Notes under the pieces: model-generated
Seen by the model: the letters and a program-made list of their open reading frames with translations, nothing else
Told to the model about the DNA's origin: nothing
Databases searched by the model: none
IMG/VR virus record: IMGVR_UViG_3300028654_000045
Location: 1-34,101 of that record
DNA: 34,101 nucleotides
From: a virus
Reading direction: 5' to 3' (one strand)
Shown: in pieces, positions 1-9,226 of the stretch
Numbering within the stretch: the first letter of the stretch is position 1
Layout of the letters: every line of letters starts with the position of its first letter
Made by a program: the position numbers and the translations under genes

Positions 1-144
1 GGTGCTGTCTTTGGTGATGAAGGCTCAAATGCACTTGTATCAATCTTTTCCTCAGTATCAATACCAGCATTCTGACTTTCAATCTTATTTTCATTCCAGA
101 TATTATTTGTTGCTATCTTAACATGTGCCATATCATTTGCATCC
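1..144. repeat. terminal overlap, left copy (circular join)
   Basis: This stretch is repeated at 33958-34101 in the same orientation with one mismatch (G at 127, A at 34084). The portal reading frame continues without interruption when position 33957 is joined to position 1. It is best read as the overlap left when a circular or circularly permuted genome is assembled, giving a unit length of 33957 bp, and not as a biological terminal repeat. A genuine short direct terminal repeat is less likely because it would split the portal gene. Confidence 0.9.
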
Positions 145-1364
145 ATTATATCATTCCAGAATTTCTCAATAACTATTTGTCGTGGATGTATATATTTGTT
201 ATAGAAAATTTCTTCTGCATTAGGTGCATCACTGGTATTACCTAATTTACCTGCAACCTGCAAACCCATCATAGAAGCATTTGGAATTCTATGACCTGTT
301 ATGATTTTCTGAGTTACACTATCATTAATGATTTTGTATTTAGCAGCCATGCCATTAGCAGTTGTATTGATTGGCTCTACTTTTGGTGCTTCTTCAAAAC
401 TATCAGCGAACAAAATAACAGGTTTTCCTGCTTTTCTTGCACCTGCATATGATTTTAATATACGTTTTGCCGTCTTCTGACATTCTGGGTCACTACTATC
501 TCCAAGAATTGTAATAACCATACCAGTATCCATACCATTAGTCAATGAAGATGTAGCATATTGGTCACTGAGTATATCAGTTTCAATAGCTGGTACACAT
601 GCAATGTAATCTGGTAATGGATACCAATTAGCATTTGGCTGATAATTTTTATATACATAGATTTGTGTATTACCTGTTGCCAAAAAATTCTGCAGTATTT
701 GTAAGTTTGGGTCGTTGTTATTATTCAAATATCTTGTAAGTATATCATCATACTGCTCTTTCTTCATTTTTGCTGTTTCTGGTGACCAGTTATCAATATA
801 TTGAAGTCTCCAAGGTCTGTAAAGCGTCCAGTCAAATGCAAAATAATGACCATAAGATAAACCTTCTCCGTCAGGTGTTTGAACTCTTACCTTGTGGAAG
901 TCCATATGAATTATTTGGTCGATTTTCTTCCAGTCTTTTCTATATACTACTTGTGCACTAAAGCCATTAAATAAAGTATAATCTAAACAGATTCTCTTAT
1001 TTATTTCCTGACAGTCCATATTAAATTGATTCTTCATAGTAAGAAAAGCAAGAGTCTTATTACCTTTAGTACTTCCTGTATCACTTTCGTCTTCCAAAAC
1101 TAATCCACCAGCAGCTAATGCATCTGCTTTCATATCAACAATAGCATGATGAAGTGCACTATTATTATACATTTCAATTATCTTCTGTGGATATTCTGGA
1201 TTGATATTGTCCCCATTGTCTCTCCAAGGAATGTAACGTCTACCAAACTGCACACTAATTCGAGGCACAATACGACTGCCATCTGCGAAAGTTGCTGCTT
1301 CAAATTTTAATTCATTATCGTTTTGCTCTAATGAACCAAATTTTATTTTTTTCTTGTCTTCCAT
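1..1364 (-). CDS. phage portal protein (N-terminal and main part, runs off the window start)
   Basis: The gene starts at ATG 1364 and reads leftward to position 1; it continues at 33957 and stops at 33927, giving 464 aa. The protein begins MEDKKKIKFGSLEQ and near its C-terminal third carries HRIPNASMMGLQVAGKLGN, the kind of segment seen in portal proteins of Bacteroidota phages just before the clip and stem helices. Portal forms the dodecameric ring at the capsid vertex through which DNA is packaged. The connector gene follows directly, which supports the call. The gene has its own leader with a TATTTAT-type promoter candidate at 1381-1407. Its position after the fibres and holin, far from the terminase, is unusual. 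Recognition is from motif and context, not from a search. Confidence 0.83.
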   Translation of the reverse strand, partial: MEDKKKIKFGSLEQNDNELKFEAATFADGSRIVPRISVQFGRRYIPWRDNGDNINPEYPQKIIEMYNNSALHHAIVDMKADALAAGGLVLEDESDTGSTKGNKTLAFLTMKNQFNMDCQEINKRICLDYTLFNGFSAQVVYRKDWKKIDQIIHMDFHKVRVQTPDGEGLSYGHYFAFDWTLYRPWRLQYIDNWSPETAKMKKEQYDDILTRYLNNNNDPNLQILQNFLATGNTQIYVYKNYQPNANWYPLPDYIACVPAIETDILSDQYATSSLTNGMDTGMVITILGDSSDPECQKTAKRILKSYAGARKAGKPVILFADSFEEAPKVEPINTTANGMAAKYKIINDSVTQKIITGHRIPNASMMGLQVAGKLGNTSDAPNAEEIFYNKYIHPRQIVIEKFWNDIMDANDMAHVKIATNNIWNENKIESQNAGIDTEEKIDTSAFEPSSPKTA

Positions 1365-1380
1365 GATATGTAATTATGTT

Positions 1381-1407
1381 ATAAATAGTAAGTTATTGCT
1401 TATTTTC
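1381..1407 (-). promoter_or_regulatory. candidate phage late promoter (RAA-N17-TATTTAT) before portal
   Basis: On the minus strand GAA lies 17 bases before TATTTAT, and TATTTAT ends 16 bases before the portal ATG. The same two boxes at the same spacing occur before seven other genes in this genome (9180, 11948, 13807, 15933, 19276, 25173 and 31664). The site fills the short gap between the holin stop and the portal start. Promoter function is inferred. Confidence 0.5.
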
Positions 1408-1641
1408 TGAATTGTCTTGTTTATCACCATCATTAATTTTTCCAACCTGCCATGCTCGAATACCTAAAAGTATTGCAACAAATGATAATGTGGTGTAAAA
1501 GAATTCAATTTTTGTTGTCCAAATTGCCAAGTAAATTGCAAGTGCAGAGAATATATATGAAAGTAATTTCTTACTATCATAAGGACTATTGACCAGTAAA
1601 AATGATAATAAGAATGTCTTTATTTTCTGTATCCAATTCAT
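1393..1641 (-). CDS. probable holin (small two-helix membrane protein)
   Basis: 82 aa. A short basic N-terminus is followed by two hydrophobic segments (about residues 8-17 plus 28-42, and 47-62) and a hydrophilic, Asp/Asn/Lys-rich tail ending NSENKQ. This size, layout and charged tail are typical of phage holins, which permeabilise the inner membrane at lysis. The neighbour two genes upstream (2737-3255) has the coiled-coil plus membrane-segment layout of an XhlA-type lysis helper. No endolysin is recognised nearby, so the holin call rests on topology and position only. The gene starts four bases after the preceding stop. Confidence 0.6.
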   Translation of the reverse strand: MNWIQKIKTFLLSFLLVNSPYDSKKLLSYIFSALAIYLAIWTTKIEFFYTTLSFVAILLGIRAWQVGKINDGDKQDNSENKQ

Positions 1642-1646
1642 ATTAT

Positions 1647-2735
1647 TTATATTTTAACTATTCGATTATTGAGTTTTAATACTTTATGATTAAGTTTTAA
1701 AACATTTGATACTATAAATGATTCCATAAACATGCTACCCGAACCATTACTATATGATATATTGGTAGAATTTACAAGACTCAAATCATTAGTATTGAAT
1801 TTAGATATTCTTTGTTGACTACCACTTAAATTATTTACGTAAATATATGTGCTTCCAGTAATATCAGTACTACTATTGAAATTATTAACATTATAAAGAC
1901 TATCTGTAATAATTGCATCATATGAACCACTTAAACCAATAGCAGAACTTTGAGTAACATAAGCAAGATTTAAATCATATTTATATAATATGCCACGTGG
2001 TTGCGATATATATTCATTATATGTCGTGAAATAAATATATTTACCATCAGTTGTAATATAATATGCATTAAAACCAGTCGGTAAACCCAAACTATTTATT
2101 GCGGTATTAAAATCTGTTTTATTAAATTTAGTAATACTCACAGTAGTATCGCCATCATCTCTTGCAACAAATATATTATTTGCAACACTTATAATTTTTT
2201 GCCATTGAGTATAATTTGACCAAGCATTGGAATATGTTACAACAGATAAATCACTTTTATTTAATTTACCAATATATTTATCTGTTGTAAAATAAAGATA
2301 ATTATCGTCAATACAAATACCTTTAAAACCATCATGTAAATGAATTGTACTATCACCAGTATATGTTGCTGCAATACTAAAATCACTTATATTATATTTA
2401 TAAATTATATATGAACCATTAACTGTTGTATATATATAGTTTTTATCTACAGTAACACTATCATTATATTTGATACTTATATTATGACTTGCAAGTAAAT
2501 TTAATGTCTGCTTATCTAATTCATAAATTTTACTATTTGCAGGAGTACTATAGTTATAATATGCAGCATATAGTTTATTACCTGCTTCAAAAATTGCTTG
2601 TGGTAGCATTGAAGTCATTCCAGTTATATTTGAAGTTGCTTCAATACTCATAGTAATAGGATTAATTTTCTGTATTTGAGTATTAAGACCAGCAAAATTA
2701 TTTTGACCTGCTATATATAAATAATTATAGTACAT
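1647..2735 (-). CDS. beta-propeller-like tail-associated protein
   Basis: The open frame extends to ATG 2756, but the ATG at 2735 (MYYNYLYIAGQNN) lies two bases after the upstream stop and is the more likely start, giving 362 aa. The sequence has about six to seven repeats built around aromatic strands such as YLYIAG, YIYTTV, YLYFTT and YIYFTT, each followed by polar turns and K/N-F/L 'D' strands (KFNKTDF, KYNISDF). This is the pattern of a beta-propeller of the YVTN or Kelch type. No catalytic motif is visible. Position among fibre and spike genes suggests a virion surface or receptor-contact role. The exact function is unknown. Confidence 0.55.
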   Translation of the reverse strand: MYYNYLYIAGQNNFAGLNTQIQKINPITMSIEATSNITGMTSMLPQAIFEAGNKLYAAYYNYSTPANSKIYELDKQTLNLLASHNISIKYNDSVTVDKNYIYTTVNGSYIIYKYNISDFSIAATYTGDSTIHLHDGFKGICIDDNYLYFTTDKYIGKLNKSDLSVVTYSNAWSNYTQWQKIISVANNIFVARDDGDTTVSITKFNKTDFNTAINSLGLPTGFNAYYITTDGKYIYFTTYNEYISQPRGILYKYDLNLAYVTQSSAIGLSGSYDAIITDSLYNVNNFNSSTDITGSTYIYVNNLSGSQQRISKFNTNDLSLVNSTNISYSNGSGSMFMESFIVSNVLKLNHKVLKLNNRIVKI

Positions 2736-2736
2736 A

Positions 2737-3255
2737 TTATTTCTTTGTATTATCAATCATCGTCTTATTATCTTTTTTAAAACCTTCTTGGTTAACGAGC
2801 ATAATGAGTTGATTACGAATCATTGCACTGTCTTGTAATTGTACATTATTAAATTGCTTTGCACGAATGTCTTCAGATATTTTTAACGCACCACCACAAA
2901 TTGTTACAACTGCTACCATAATACCAAGTATAGTCATTATCAATTGTCTTTTACTTATACCAATCTTTTTTTCTGTTTGTAATGCTTGAATTGCTGGTAA
3001 GTGAGGACATGCTGTTACACGATTATTCATATAATCATCAATTTGAGTATATTTAATATCTCTTGTGGACTTCATTTCATCAATATCCTGTTGGTGTTTT
3101 AATACACTGCCATTGATTTTATCCAAGCGTTGATGTACACCATCAATTTTAGATTCAATGATAGTATTCTGTGCGCCTACAGTGGCAGACAAACCTTTCA
3201 TGTTATCCATGATGATTTCTCTTATTTCATTTCTGTCTTCTGTTGATAATGCCAT
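2737..3255 (-). CDS. coiled-coil protein with one membrane segment, XhlA-like
   Basis: 172 aa. The N-terminal half is a polar coiled coil (for example RLDKINGSVLKHQQDIDEMK around residues 43-62), followed by a conserved-looking CPHL at about 83-86 and a single membrane segment at about 106-126 (MTILGIMVAVVTICGGAL). The C-terminal half is hydrophilic. Coiled coil plus single helix is the layout of XhlA-type proteins, which act with holins, and of some phage tail-tip membrane proteins. It overlaps or abuts the next gene and lies one gene upstream of the probable holin. Role in lysis is an inference. Confidence 0.5.
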   Translation of the reverse strand: MALSTEDRNEIREIIMDNMKGLSATVGAQNTIIESKIDGVHQRLDKINGSVLKHQQDIDEMKSTRDIKYTQIDDYMNNRVTACPHLPAIQALQTEKKIGISKRQLIMTILGIMVAVVTICGGALKISEDIRAKQFNNVQLQDSAMIRNQLIMLVNQEGFKKDNKTMIDNTKK

Positions 3256-3267
3256 TTAATTAATATG

Positions 3268-5070
3268 TTAAGTTAATGTGATATAATCTATTAAAGCATA
3301 TGTTCCTTTTGCCTGACTTGGTATTCTAATTACCAGTGTTGCAGTACCATTCATTTCCCAATCTGCTGCAAGTATTGATTTGGTTATATGTGTCCAACTA
3401 CCAGAGGTTATTGCTTGTGTTTGCCAAGCATATAAGTATTGTCCACCATTAAATATATTCCAATTTAATGTATAACTTCCACTACCTTTAGCATAGAATG
3501 ATAGTGTATATCCACTACTGGCATTAATAACAAAATCAACATTATTAAAATCACAAGTAGCAGTGTTAGTACAAACAACATGTTTTACTGAATAATTTCC
3601 AGTTTTTCCACTATAGTGATTTGTACTCAATTGTGTAAATCCATATTGATTAAATTTTGTATTACCAGTAGATTCATAAATCATGTATGAATTACAGTTT
3701 ACATTAATTACATTAGGTATTAATGTTTGTGGTGTACATGATGTTATATTATTATAACCTATATTTTCACCAATCGTATTATAAATAGCAAATCCTGATG
3801 TACATGCACCACCAAGAGTAACACCAGTACAATTATACATTTTACCATAATATGCTGAAATAAAATTTCCTGTAGAATTTTTATTTAAATTAAATTTTGT
3901 ATTAGCAAATACAGGTGCAGGATATCCTTGACTTATACCATTTAAAATTGAACACATACCTTGATTATTTGTAACACCAAGATAATTTATTGTACAGCCA
4001 CTTAATAAACCAAGTTGATTAATAGGTCCATACGAATCAATAGTTGAATTATATAAATTATTTGCAACTAAAGATGTATTTTGATTTGCAAATATGCTAT
4101 ATGTACCACCTTGATAAAAATAGCAATTAGTAAAACTTGAATTTCTTGTACCATTTTGTCCACCATATAGTGGTGCAACATTAGATTTTCTCATTAATCT
4201 ACAATTACTCATTGTAATGATTACATCACCTAAAAATCCAATATAATTTGTTGTGGAAGCAAGATTATATGCTTTAAAATTATCAACATAAGTATTATTA
4301 TTACAAGTATTTATTAAATAATTATTAGCTGTACAATTTTGAATAAATAAATTTTGATATACATTTAATGAATTACTGGCATTATTTAAATTACCACCAT
4401 GATTAATCCATGAACCATTTTTTAATGATAAACTTGCATTTGCAAATACATAAGTATATCCTATTCCAATAAAATAACTAAATTCCCAATTTGCAAATGC
4501 ACCAGTACAAAATCCAACACCAGTATTATTTACAACAGTAAAAGTATTTTGAGTTGTATATGTACTATCCCAACCACCACTTATTTTACTTCTAACAATA
4601 CTAAGTCCACTTCCACTTGTATAACCTGCTTTATTTAATGATTGAGTTGCAACAGTTGGAACACTTGATAAAACTGATGTTGGTACTGTCTCATTAGATG
4701 TTTCATTATAATATAATCCATTAGCATCAGCAAAACTTAATGTTATTGTAGTATTTCCACCAGCATATGCAATACTCGCTACTTTATATATTTCAGGTGC
4801 ATTATTACTAAATGTTGTTTTACAAATATAACTACCTGCAGGTGCAAGTGCAGTATAATCTCCACCTGTACGCACAACAGTTGTTGTTTTATCAACCCAT
4901 GTCCAACTACCTATATCAGTAAATAATGAATCAATACCTCTTACACGAATTTCATCAGCAGAACTTGTAACTAAAGCTGTTGCAGCATTTATAGTTAGTT
5001 TAGGTGTTGCTGCTGTTAATCCATCATTTGAATCACTTCCAGTATATAAATTTAAGTATTTAATTGCCAT
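3268..5070 (-). CDS. tail spike-like parallel beta-helix protein
   Basis: 600 aa. The N-terminus (YLNLYTGSDSNDGLTAATP) has the 'G-x-D-s-N-D-G-x-t-x-x-T-P' form that opens many right-handed parallel beta-helix proteins, where it caps a helix of coils. The middle is rich in Asn, Gly and short beta-strand repeats, as in pectate-lyase-like folds. The last about 110 residues, from GKTGNYSVKH to the end, look like a beta-sandwich carbohydrate-binding module (alternating aromatic strands, YTLSFYAKGSGSYTL). Such proteins bind or degrade surface polysaccharide. No catalytic residue pair can be assigned by eye, so enzymatic activity is unproven. Confidence 0.65.
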   Translation of the reverse strand: MAIKYLNLYTGSDSNDGLTAATPKLTINAATALVTSSADEIRVRGIDSLFTDIGSWTWVDKTTTVVRTGGDYTALAPAGSYICKTTFSNNAPEIYKVASIAYAGGNTTITLSFADANGLYYNETSNETVPTSVLSSVPTVATQSLNKAGYTSGSGLSIVRSKISGGWDSTYTTQNTFTVVNNTGVGFCTGAFANWEFSYFIGIGYTYVFANASLSLKNGSWINHGGNLNNASNSLNVYQNLFIQNCTANNYLINTCNNNTYVDNFKAYNLASTTNYIGFLGDVIITMSNCRLMRKSNVAPLYGGQNGTRNSSFTNCYFYQGGTYSIFANQNTSLVANNLYNSTIDSYGPINQLGLLSGCTINYLGVTNNQGMCSILNGISQGYPAPVFANTKFNLNKNSTGNFISAYYGKMYNCTGVTLGGACTSGFAIYNTIGENIGYNNITSCTPQTLIPNVINVNCNSYMIYESTGNTKFNQYGFTQLSTNHYSGKTGNYSVKHVVCTNTATCDFNNVDFVINASSGYTLSFYAKGSGSYTLNWNIFNGGQYLYAWQTQAITSGSWTHITKSILAADWEMNGTATLVIRIPSQAKGTYALIDYITLT

Positions 5071-5075
5071 TATTA

Positions 5076-5300
5076 TTAATTATTAATTGGTTGTATACTG
5101 ATTTTAAAATCAATATAATTATTATTAATAGTATTATAGACTCCAACTCCAACATAAAAATCATTATATGTGTTAGGTGGATTTGGTGTTATACCTGAAC
5201 TAAATACCAAGTTACTACCCAAATAAATCTTCTGTATTTGAATCGCACCTAATCTAATTTTATTAATCAGAGAACTTCCAAAATAAGTACTTGCTGCCAT
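5076..5300 (-). CDS. small tail fibre-associated protein
   Basis: The start at 5300 (MAASTYFGSSLINKIRLG) overlaps the stop of the preceding fibre gene in a TAATG junction, giving 74 aa; a longer in-frame start at 5333 is less likely. The segment IQKIYLGSNLVFSS resembles a short 'I-x-K-I-Y-L-G-s' strand motif that recurs in Bacteroidota phage tail tip and fibre proteins. The rest is beta-strand-like with no catalytic motif. Context between fibre genes implies a virion component. Confidence 0.5.
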   Translation of the reverse strand: MAASTYFGSSLINKIRLGAIQIQKIYLGSNLVFSSGITPNPPNTYNDFYVGVGVYNTINNNYIDFKISIQPINN

Positions 5301-7405
5301 TATGTACAGAAATATAAAGTATTGGCATCCCAACTACCAAGTGCAGTATAGGCTGCCTGTGTGCCAGTCCAAAATTGCTTTGCAGCAATTGTACCTGTTG
5401 TTATTTTTATATCGGTTGCAGTAGTTGTTACAGTTGTACCACCACTGGCAACAAATCCTTTTAATTGAATCTTATTTGCACTTACACTCGTGTAAATACT
5501 ATTACTACCTAAGTTTGTTGCACCAGTTATTGCTAAAGACTTACTTGCAAATGTTGCTGGTGCAGTTGTGCCAGTGTAAGTAGATAAAAATGATTTACTT
5601 GCAAAAGCATTTGGTGCAGTTGTACCTGTATAGGTACTATAAATTGTAGTCAATAATCTGTTGCCAATACTTGTACTTGTAGCACCTGTGTAATTATTAA
5701 TCTGTGTCTTGTTGTAATAAGTACTTGGTGCTGTAGTGCCAGTGTAAGTACTGAAAACAGTAGTCAATAATCTGTTGCCAATACTTGTACTTGTAGCACC
5801 TGTGTAATTATTAATTTGAGTTTTGTTATAATAATTACTCAAATCTGTTGCAGGTGTATATATGCGATAATTACTACCAACTAATGTAACTGTTGTTGCA
5901 CCACTACCTACCCAAGTAGGTTTTCCACTAAGTGTTGACCATGTAACTGTTGTACCAGTTGAAGGAATATAACCTACTATTGTACTACCACTACGTTTGA
6001 ATGTTTGTCCGTCACTAACATGTGCAAATATATCAACAGGTGCTTCATTATACCATGCACTACCACTATATTGAAGAATATCATCAGTACTTGGACTAAT
6101 AATATGTGTATCAGTTAAACCACTTAAAGCAACAGCACCTGTACCACCAGTTGAACTATAAATCGTAACATTAGTTCCACTTGTTTTTATTTTAGTACCA
6201 CCACTTGGAATAAATGTATAACTTAATCCACTTGGACTATATATAGTAACATTATTTCCAACTTCTTTAATACTTGTACTTCCACTTGGAATAAATGTAT
6301 ATGTTTTACCACTTGAAGAATAAATTGTAACACTATTTCCTGTTGAAATACTTATTTTCGTATTACCACTTGCAATAAATGTATTTGGTGTATAACCAAT
6401 AATTGCTGTACCACTTCTACGCAATAATTGTAAATCATTTACCATTGCAAATATATCAACAGGTGCTTCATTAACCCAAGTATTTCCTGAGTATTGTAGT
6501 ATGTCGTCTACTTGTGGATTAATTATATGTGTATCAGTTAATCCTGATAATGCATTAATAGTTGTACCAGTTATAGATTTGTAACGTAGGTCGGCATAAT
6601 CTCTATTAATTAATGTTGTACCTGTGAATCCACTATAAGGATAATTATCACTATAGTTTGCAATACCAGTTATATTAATATTTCCATTATTTTCTAATGC
6701 AATTGAAGTACTCTTTGTACTATCAACAGTATTACTTGCACTTATTTCAAATACACCACTATATGCTTGTACTGCTGAAACTCCATTTGAATTACTATAA
6801 GCGAAATTAATTCCTGAAATATCAAATACTTCTTGAACTGATTGTGTACCACCAGTTGAAATAACTGAATAAGTAATGTTAGTTGGATTTTGTGATAAAC
6901 TTGAAGTAGTATTTCCGTCAGTTATTTGATTACCTATATTATTGTATGTATAATTAGCTTGTGCTGCTTCTGTACTACCAGTTGAATTAGCATAGTACAT
7001 TATTGAATTATTGCTTTGAATAATCGTTGTTTTATAATTTCCGTCAGTAACACTTGTAGATAGATTTTGATTCTGAGTATCACCTGTAATTATAACAATA
7101 GTTCCATTTAGATTCTGCGTTATAGGCACAAAATTTCCAGTACTATCACCTAATTTTTTCCATGCAGTAGTTTGAGTATAATTATCAACATCAATTAATT
7201 GATATAAACCATTTAATGTAGGTGTACTGTCAGTAGCAATACTAACAATTGCACCATTATATAACCAGATATTATTATTAACGTCTTGCCAAGTTGCTGC
7301 TTGTGTTAAGTCAGCATAAGTACCAACGACCTGTCTTGCGTCTAATGGTTGCTTTGCCTGTACTTCAAATGTTGCAGCGAAATTGAATGTGCCTTTATTT
7401 CTCAT
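5300..7405 (-). CDS. tail fibre protein with duplicated modules
   Basis: 701 aa, rich in Thr, Ser, Gly and Asn. Two kinds of internal duplication are visible. A module beginning SGLTDTHI and containing DDILQYSG..W.NEAPVDIFA occurs twice (roughly residues 280-335 and 425-480). Later, YNKTQINNYTGATSTSIGNR occurs twice, corresponding to an exact 56-bp DNA repeat at 5646-5701 and 5760-5815. Such repeated beta modules are typical of trimeric fibre shafts. The ATG overlaps the stop of the upstream fibre gene at 7405. The C-terminal segment (TATDIKITTGTIAAKQFWTGTQ..YTALGSWDANTLYFCT) resembles the end domain of many phage fibres. Receptor specificity cannot be told from the sequence. Confidence 0.7.
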   Translation of the reverse strand: MRNKGTFNFAATFEVQAKQPLDARQVVGTYADLTQAATWQDVNNNIWLYNGAIVSIATDSTPTLNGLYQLIDVDNYTQTTAWKKLGDSTGNFVPITQNLNGTIVIITGDTQNQNLSTSVTDGNYKTTIIQSNNSIMYYANSTGSTEAAQANYTYNNIGNQITDGNTTSSLSQNPTNITYSVISTGGTQSVQEVFDISGINFAYSNSNGVSAVQAYSGVFEISASNTVDSTKSTSIALENNGNINITGIANYSDNYPYSGFTGTTLINRDYADLRYKSITGTTINALSGLTDTHIINPQVDDILQYSGNTWVNEAPVDIFAMVNDLQLLRRSGTAIIGYTPNTFIASGNTKISISTGNSVTIYSSSGKTYTFIPSGSTSIKEVGNNVTIYSPSGLSYTFIPSGGTKIKTSGTNVTIYSSTGGTGAVALSGLTDTHIISPSTDDILQYSGSAWYNEAPVDIFAHVSDGQTFKRSGSTIVGYIPSTGTTVTWSTLSGKPTWVGSGATTVTLVGSNYRIYTPATDLSNYYNKTQINNYTGATSTSIGNRLLTTVFSTYTGTTAPSTYYNKTQINNYTGATSTSIGNRLLTTIYSTYTGTTAPNAFASKSFLSTYTGTTAPATFASKSLAITGATNLGSNSIYTSVSANKIQLKGFVASGGTTVTTTATDIKITTGTIAAKQFWTGTQAAYTALGSWDANTLYFCT
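5646..5815. repeat. 56-bp direct repeat within the fibre gene
   Basis: Positions 5646-5701 and 5760-5815 are identical over 56 bases, 114 bases apart start to start. The identity includes silent codon positions, which suggests recent duplication or ongoing recombination of a fibre shaft module. Confidence 0.85.
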
Positions 7406-9120
7406 TAGAATAATAATTTAATTTGTACAGAACTTCTGTCAACACCATTGTAAGTATATTTCGTGTAATTTATTGTATTGCCTTGAATAACTTCAGTAAT
7501 ACTACTTGTTGTCCAATATGTTTTTGACGTTGCCTGACTTCCACCTTGATATTCCCATGCATTACTTACTGTATTGTAAGTCTGAATTCCTTGTAATGGT
7601 CTTGCAGTTGTCCATGCATTAGGTAAAGCAAAACTTTGTTTATTTCCACCTGTCTCGGCAACTACTGAATAAACCAAAGAGTTACCATTAATCATACTTG
7701 CTAATGCCTGTTGTGTAAGAGTATTGATAGTTATTGTTGTTGCATAGATAGGATAAACACCTTCTGTGCTTGCAGTCTGAACACCTGTTGTACCAGCAGC
7801 AAGTGGTGAGTTATAATTATTACCTTTACTATCTTTTGGTTGTTGTCCTTGGTCATAACTTACAGAACTTGTCCAAGATTGATTACCTTGAATGATTGTA
7901 TAACTATTTATTAATTGATTATCACTTAATGCAGTTGAACTAATTGTACTTGGAAGTCCAGTACCAGTATAATGATATGTATTAGGCAAACCACTTCGAT
8001 AACCATTAGTGCCATAAGCAGGACTAATTGAGCCTCTGTTGAAAATTGCTGTTGTATTGAATGATAAACTTGTACCAATTAAATAATATGGTGTAAGTAT
8101 TGTAAATAAACTATTACTTGGATTAACAAAAGTTGGATATAATACTGGCACAAGTAATTCTTCAAATAGTTTTGAGAATGTTTTTCCTGTTAGCGGGTCA
8201 CCAACTTGTATTCCACCAACCTGAATTGCTGCAGGACTTTGACCAACATAGATTGTACCACCACTTGTACTTGCAGACAATGCTTGTATTTCTTGCTGCA
8301 TATTATTTATTGTGGTATTGGTAGTACCTGTGTAAGCACTGAATACTGGAATTGTTACATAGTTGCTTAAATCAGTTGGTGGTGTATAAACAATAAATGT
8401 GTTTCCTGAAGGATTTGTAACTATTGTCGAACCACTACCATAAATATGAATTGAAGTTTGTCCTGTACTACCACTATGACTTGTTGTCTGTATTTGTATT
8501 TCAGGAGTGAATGCACTATAACCAACTTGATTCCATGCTCTAATTTTATAATAATAATCAGTACTATAAGATAAGAATTTATCAATATAAATATATGATT
8601 GTAAGTTACCCAACGAAATGTACGTACCACCAGTATCTATTTTGCGCCATAATTCAAAACCTTGTGCATTGGGAATTCCCATTGACCATGTTAGTTGCGT
8701 ACTTATTCCGTCAGATAATAAAATGCCATTGAATTGTTGTGGTACATCTGGTATAACTGTACTACCAGTGCTTCCATAGATAAAAGGAGTACTACCACTG
8801 GACATAAAGATAATTGGTTGTTGTTGCTGACCAGCATAAACAGTAAGATATTCTTCTGTTATTTGTACTGTACTTGCAGTTACATCATAAATTTGTAATT
8901 CATATTGTCCTGATTCGAAACTCAATGTTTGTCCTGAAGTAATTATGAATTTCTGATATACATTAGGTGTAATAGATTGGTCAGTCAATGTTAATTGAAC
9001 AACATTCGAAGTCTGGATATGTTTACAAGTAAATAAATAATCACCACTATATGTATTTACTGGTGTTGAATTTAATTTGAAAAATAATTCGTTGTTTATT
9101 CCTCTGGTAATGTACTTCAT
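7405..9120 (-). CDS. tail fibre or baseplate protein with a fibronectin type III domain
   Basis: 571 aa. The first about 110 residues form a beta-rich N-terminal domain (MKYITRGINNELFFKL...) typical of virion-attachment ends of fibres. Residues about 128-215 read as an FN3 domain: TQLTWSMGIPNAQGFELWRK, then YIYIDKFLSYSTDYYYKIRAWNQVGYSAF with the usual Y-x-Y-K-I-R-A core strand. The C-terminal half has the 'VQVGGIQVGDPLTGKTFSKLFEELL.P.LYPTF' segment seen in Bacteroidota phage structural proteins, followed by a beta-rich end. It is the first gene of the fibre group, with a long 195-base leader containing its own promoter candidate. Confidence 0.65.
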   Translation of the reverse strand: MKYITRGINNELFFKLNSTPVNTYSGDYLFTCKHIQTSNVVQLTLTDQSITPNVYQKFIITSGQTLSFESGQYELQIYDVTASTVQITEEYLTVYAGQQQQPIIFMSSGSTPFIYGSTGSTVIPDVPQQFNGILLSDGISTQLTWSMGIPNAQGFELWRKIDTGGTYISLGNLQSYIYIDKFLSYSTDYYYKIRAWNQVGYSAFTPEIQIQTTSHSGSTGQTSIHIYGSGSTIVTNPSGNTFIVYTPPTDLSNYVTIPVFSAYTGTTNTTINNMQQEIQALSASTSGGTIYVGQSPAAIQVGGIQVGDPLTGKTFSKLFEELLVPVLYPTFVNPSNSLFTILTPYYLIGTSLSFNTTAIFNRGSISPAYGTNGYRSGLPNTYHYTGTGLPSTISSTALSDNQLINSYTIIQGNQSWTSSVSYDQGQQPKDSKGNNYNSPLAAGTTGVQTASTEGVYPIYATTITINTLTQQALASMINGNSLVYSVVAETGGNKQSFALPNAWTTARPLQGIQTYNTVSNAWEYQGGSQATSKTYWTTSSITEVIQGNTINYTKYTYNGVDRSSVQIKLLF

Positions 9121-9206
9121 GTTTCGAAAGTTTTAAACCAGTTTTCGACATTTTTCAAGCATGTAGAAACTGGTTTTACATAAATAGGAAATTGATTGGA
9201 TTATTC
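9121..9206 (-). promoter_or_regulatory. leader of the fibre operon: promoter candidate and inverted repeat
   Basis: On the minus strand GAA at 9206-9204 and TATTTAT at 9186-9180 form the RAA-N17-TATTTAT pair shared with seven other genes. The same place also fits a weakened host-type promoter, TTTG-N19-TATTTATG. Between this site and the ATG lies an exact 10-bp inverted repeat, AAACCAGTTT at 9135-9144 and AAACTGGTTT at 9167-9176, which could form a stem in the 5' leader or act as an operator. Confidence 0.45.
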
Positions 9207-9226
9207 AAAACAATATAAAAGAAAAA

